Below, in pieces: positions 63,504 to 64,000 of a stretch of 64,000 nucleotides of DNA. Source of the DNA: Enterovibrio gelatinilyticus (GTDB lineage: Bacteria > Pseudomonadota > Gammaproteobacteria > Enterobacterales > Vibrionaceae); NCBI RefSeq assembly GCF_028683095.1, contig NZ_JAJUBC010000007.1:152405-216404 (forward strand). The letters are read 5' to 3'. Each line of letters opens with the position of its first letter. The first letter of the stretch is position 1. The translations under genes and the position numbers were made by a program. Under the pieces are notes generated by a model, which saw nothing but the letters and a program-made list of their open reading frames with translations, was not told the origin of the DNA and made no database searches.

Positions 63504-64000
63504 ATGAAGCAATTTAATATTGGTATTACTCATTCTGAAGCTTGTCTGAAAGATATCTCCCTCGATGATGAGCTTTTACAAATTGTTCAAACGGCAAACC
63601 CAGTCGGCATTACAAAGATGTCTTCTCTTCTGTATGAAGGGAACGCTGCTCTCTTGCACGTATTAGCTGAGCAGTCTCCACTCATGTGCTATCGATATCG
63701 CAACAACCTCTACTTGCTGTCAGGCTTCTTCACCTATACCAAACTTGCCTACTACATTGCATCCAACGAAGAGGCCAACAATCAAAGATTCCCGATCAAA
63801 ATTTACGACCGTAAACCAGTTGCTGAAATACGTCGATTGCTTGCACTCCATAGTCTTTGTAACAGCTTGCTCAACGAAGGTGGACTTCACCGCTCAGAAG
63901 CTGTTGGTGAGTATCTCACTAGCTGGTTTAGAAAAGATGCTAATGCGAGGAGTATTTATCAGTCTTCGGAATGGCGAACCCTCTATCCGCAATTAACCAC
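63504..64000 (+). CDS. Unknown protein, 5' part only (165 codons)
   Basis: An open frame from the ATG at 63504 (CAGGGAT upstream) to the window edge, reading MKQFNIGITHSEACLKDISL at its start, then NPVGITKMSSLLYEGNAALLHVL and a helical region ending EWRTLYPQLTT. The composition is that of a real soluble protein. I do not recognise a domain. It follows the two dyads and so may be regulated through them. It could be the next island defence gene or a maintenance gene. Confidence 0.6.
   Translation, partial: MKQFNIGITHSEACLKDISLDDELLQIVQTANPVGITKMSSLLYEGNAALLHVLAEQSPLMCYRYRNNLYLLSGFFTYTKLAYYIASNEEANNQRFPIKIYDRKPVAEIRRLLALHSLCNSLLNEGGLHRSEAVGEYLTSWFRKDANARSIYQSSEWRTLYPQLT

Overview
The window looks like chromosomal DNA of a marine gammaproteobacterium, most likely Vibrionaceae. 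The evidence is the style of the three tRNA-Val genes, the sarcosine-oxidase/folD/purU cluster and the moderate G+C; this is inference from gene content, not a database match. It divides sharply at a tRNA gene near position 13,015. Left of that point is ordinary chromosome. Right of it is about 51 kb of defence island, and the far end of the island lies outside the window.

Left part (1-12,950). The N-terminus of a membrane protein runs off the left edge. A leftward cluster follows, in transcription order purU, folD, soxB, soxD, soxA, soxG and an Ldh-family oxidoreductase, with a divergent IclR-type regulator. Heterotetrameric sarcosine oxidase demethylates sarcosine and charges tetrahydrofolate with the one-carbon unit. 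FolD converts 5,10-methylene-THF to 10-formyl-THF, and PurU hydrolyses that to formate and free THF, so the cluster both makes and drains the one-carbon load. Next come a small lipoprotein, a secreted parallel beta-helix protein, an IS6-like scrap and a leftward tRNA-Val array.

Island boundary (12,969-13,014). A fourth tRNA-Val is cut at its anticodon loop: only the 3' half remains, and foreign DNA begins immediately after. This is a classical att junction. No integrase is visible at this end.

Island, first block (13.5-27 kb). It contains an OGFr-like small protein, an ADP-ribosylglycohydrolase fusion and an McrBC pair. Next is a DarT-type ADP-ribosyltransferase facing a NADAR antitoxin tail to tail; the toxin is coupled to a UvrD-like helicase. 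An orphan CARF-type CRISPR-associated protein without a CRISPR array, a frameshifted uracil-DNA-glycosylase-like gene and an unknown gene complete the block.

Island, core (27-54 kb). druH-druE (Druantia type III) leads into an SNF2 helicase, a very large N6-adenine methyltransferase and an SF1 ATPase, a trio resembling DISARM DrmD/DrmMI or the helicase-methylase-ATPase (Hma) arrangement. A diverged scrap of the methyltransferase 3' end and three small unknown genes follow, then zorA-zorB-zorE (Zorya type II: motor-like membrane complex plus HNH nuclease).

Island, last block (54.4-64 kb). A second 2138-residue DUF1998-type helicase, without a DruH partner, is translationally adjacent to a RelE-like/UvrD fusion. 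This two-gene pair has its own terminators and is the best candidate for a less-described system. The window ends inside an unknown gene preceded by two copies of a dyad that could be an operator.
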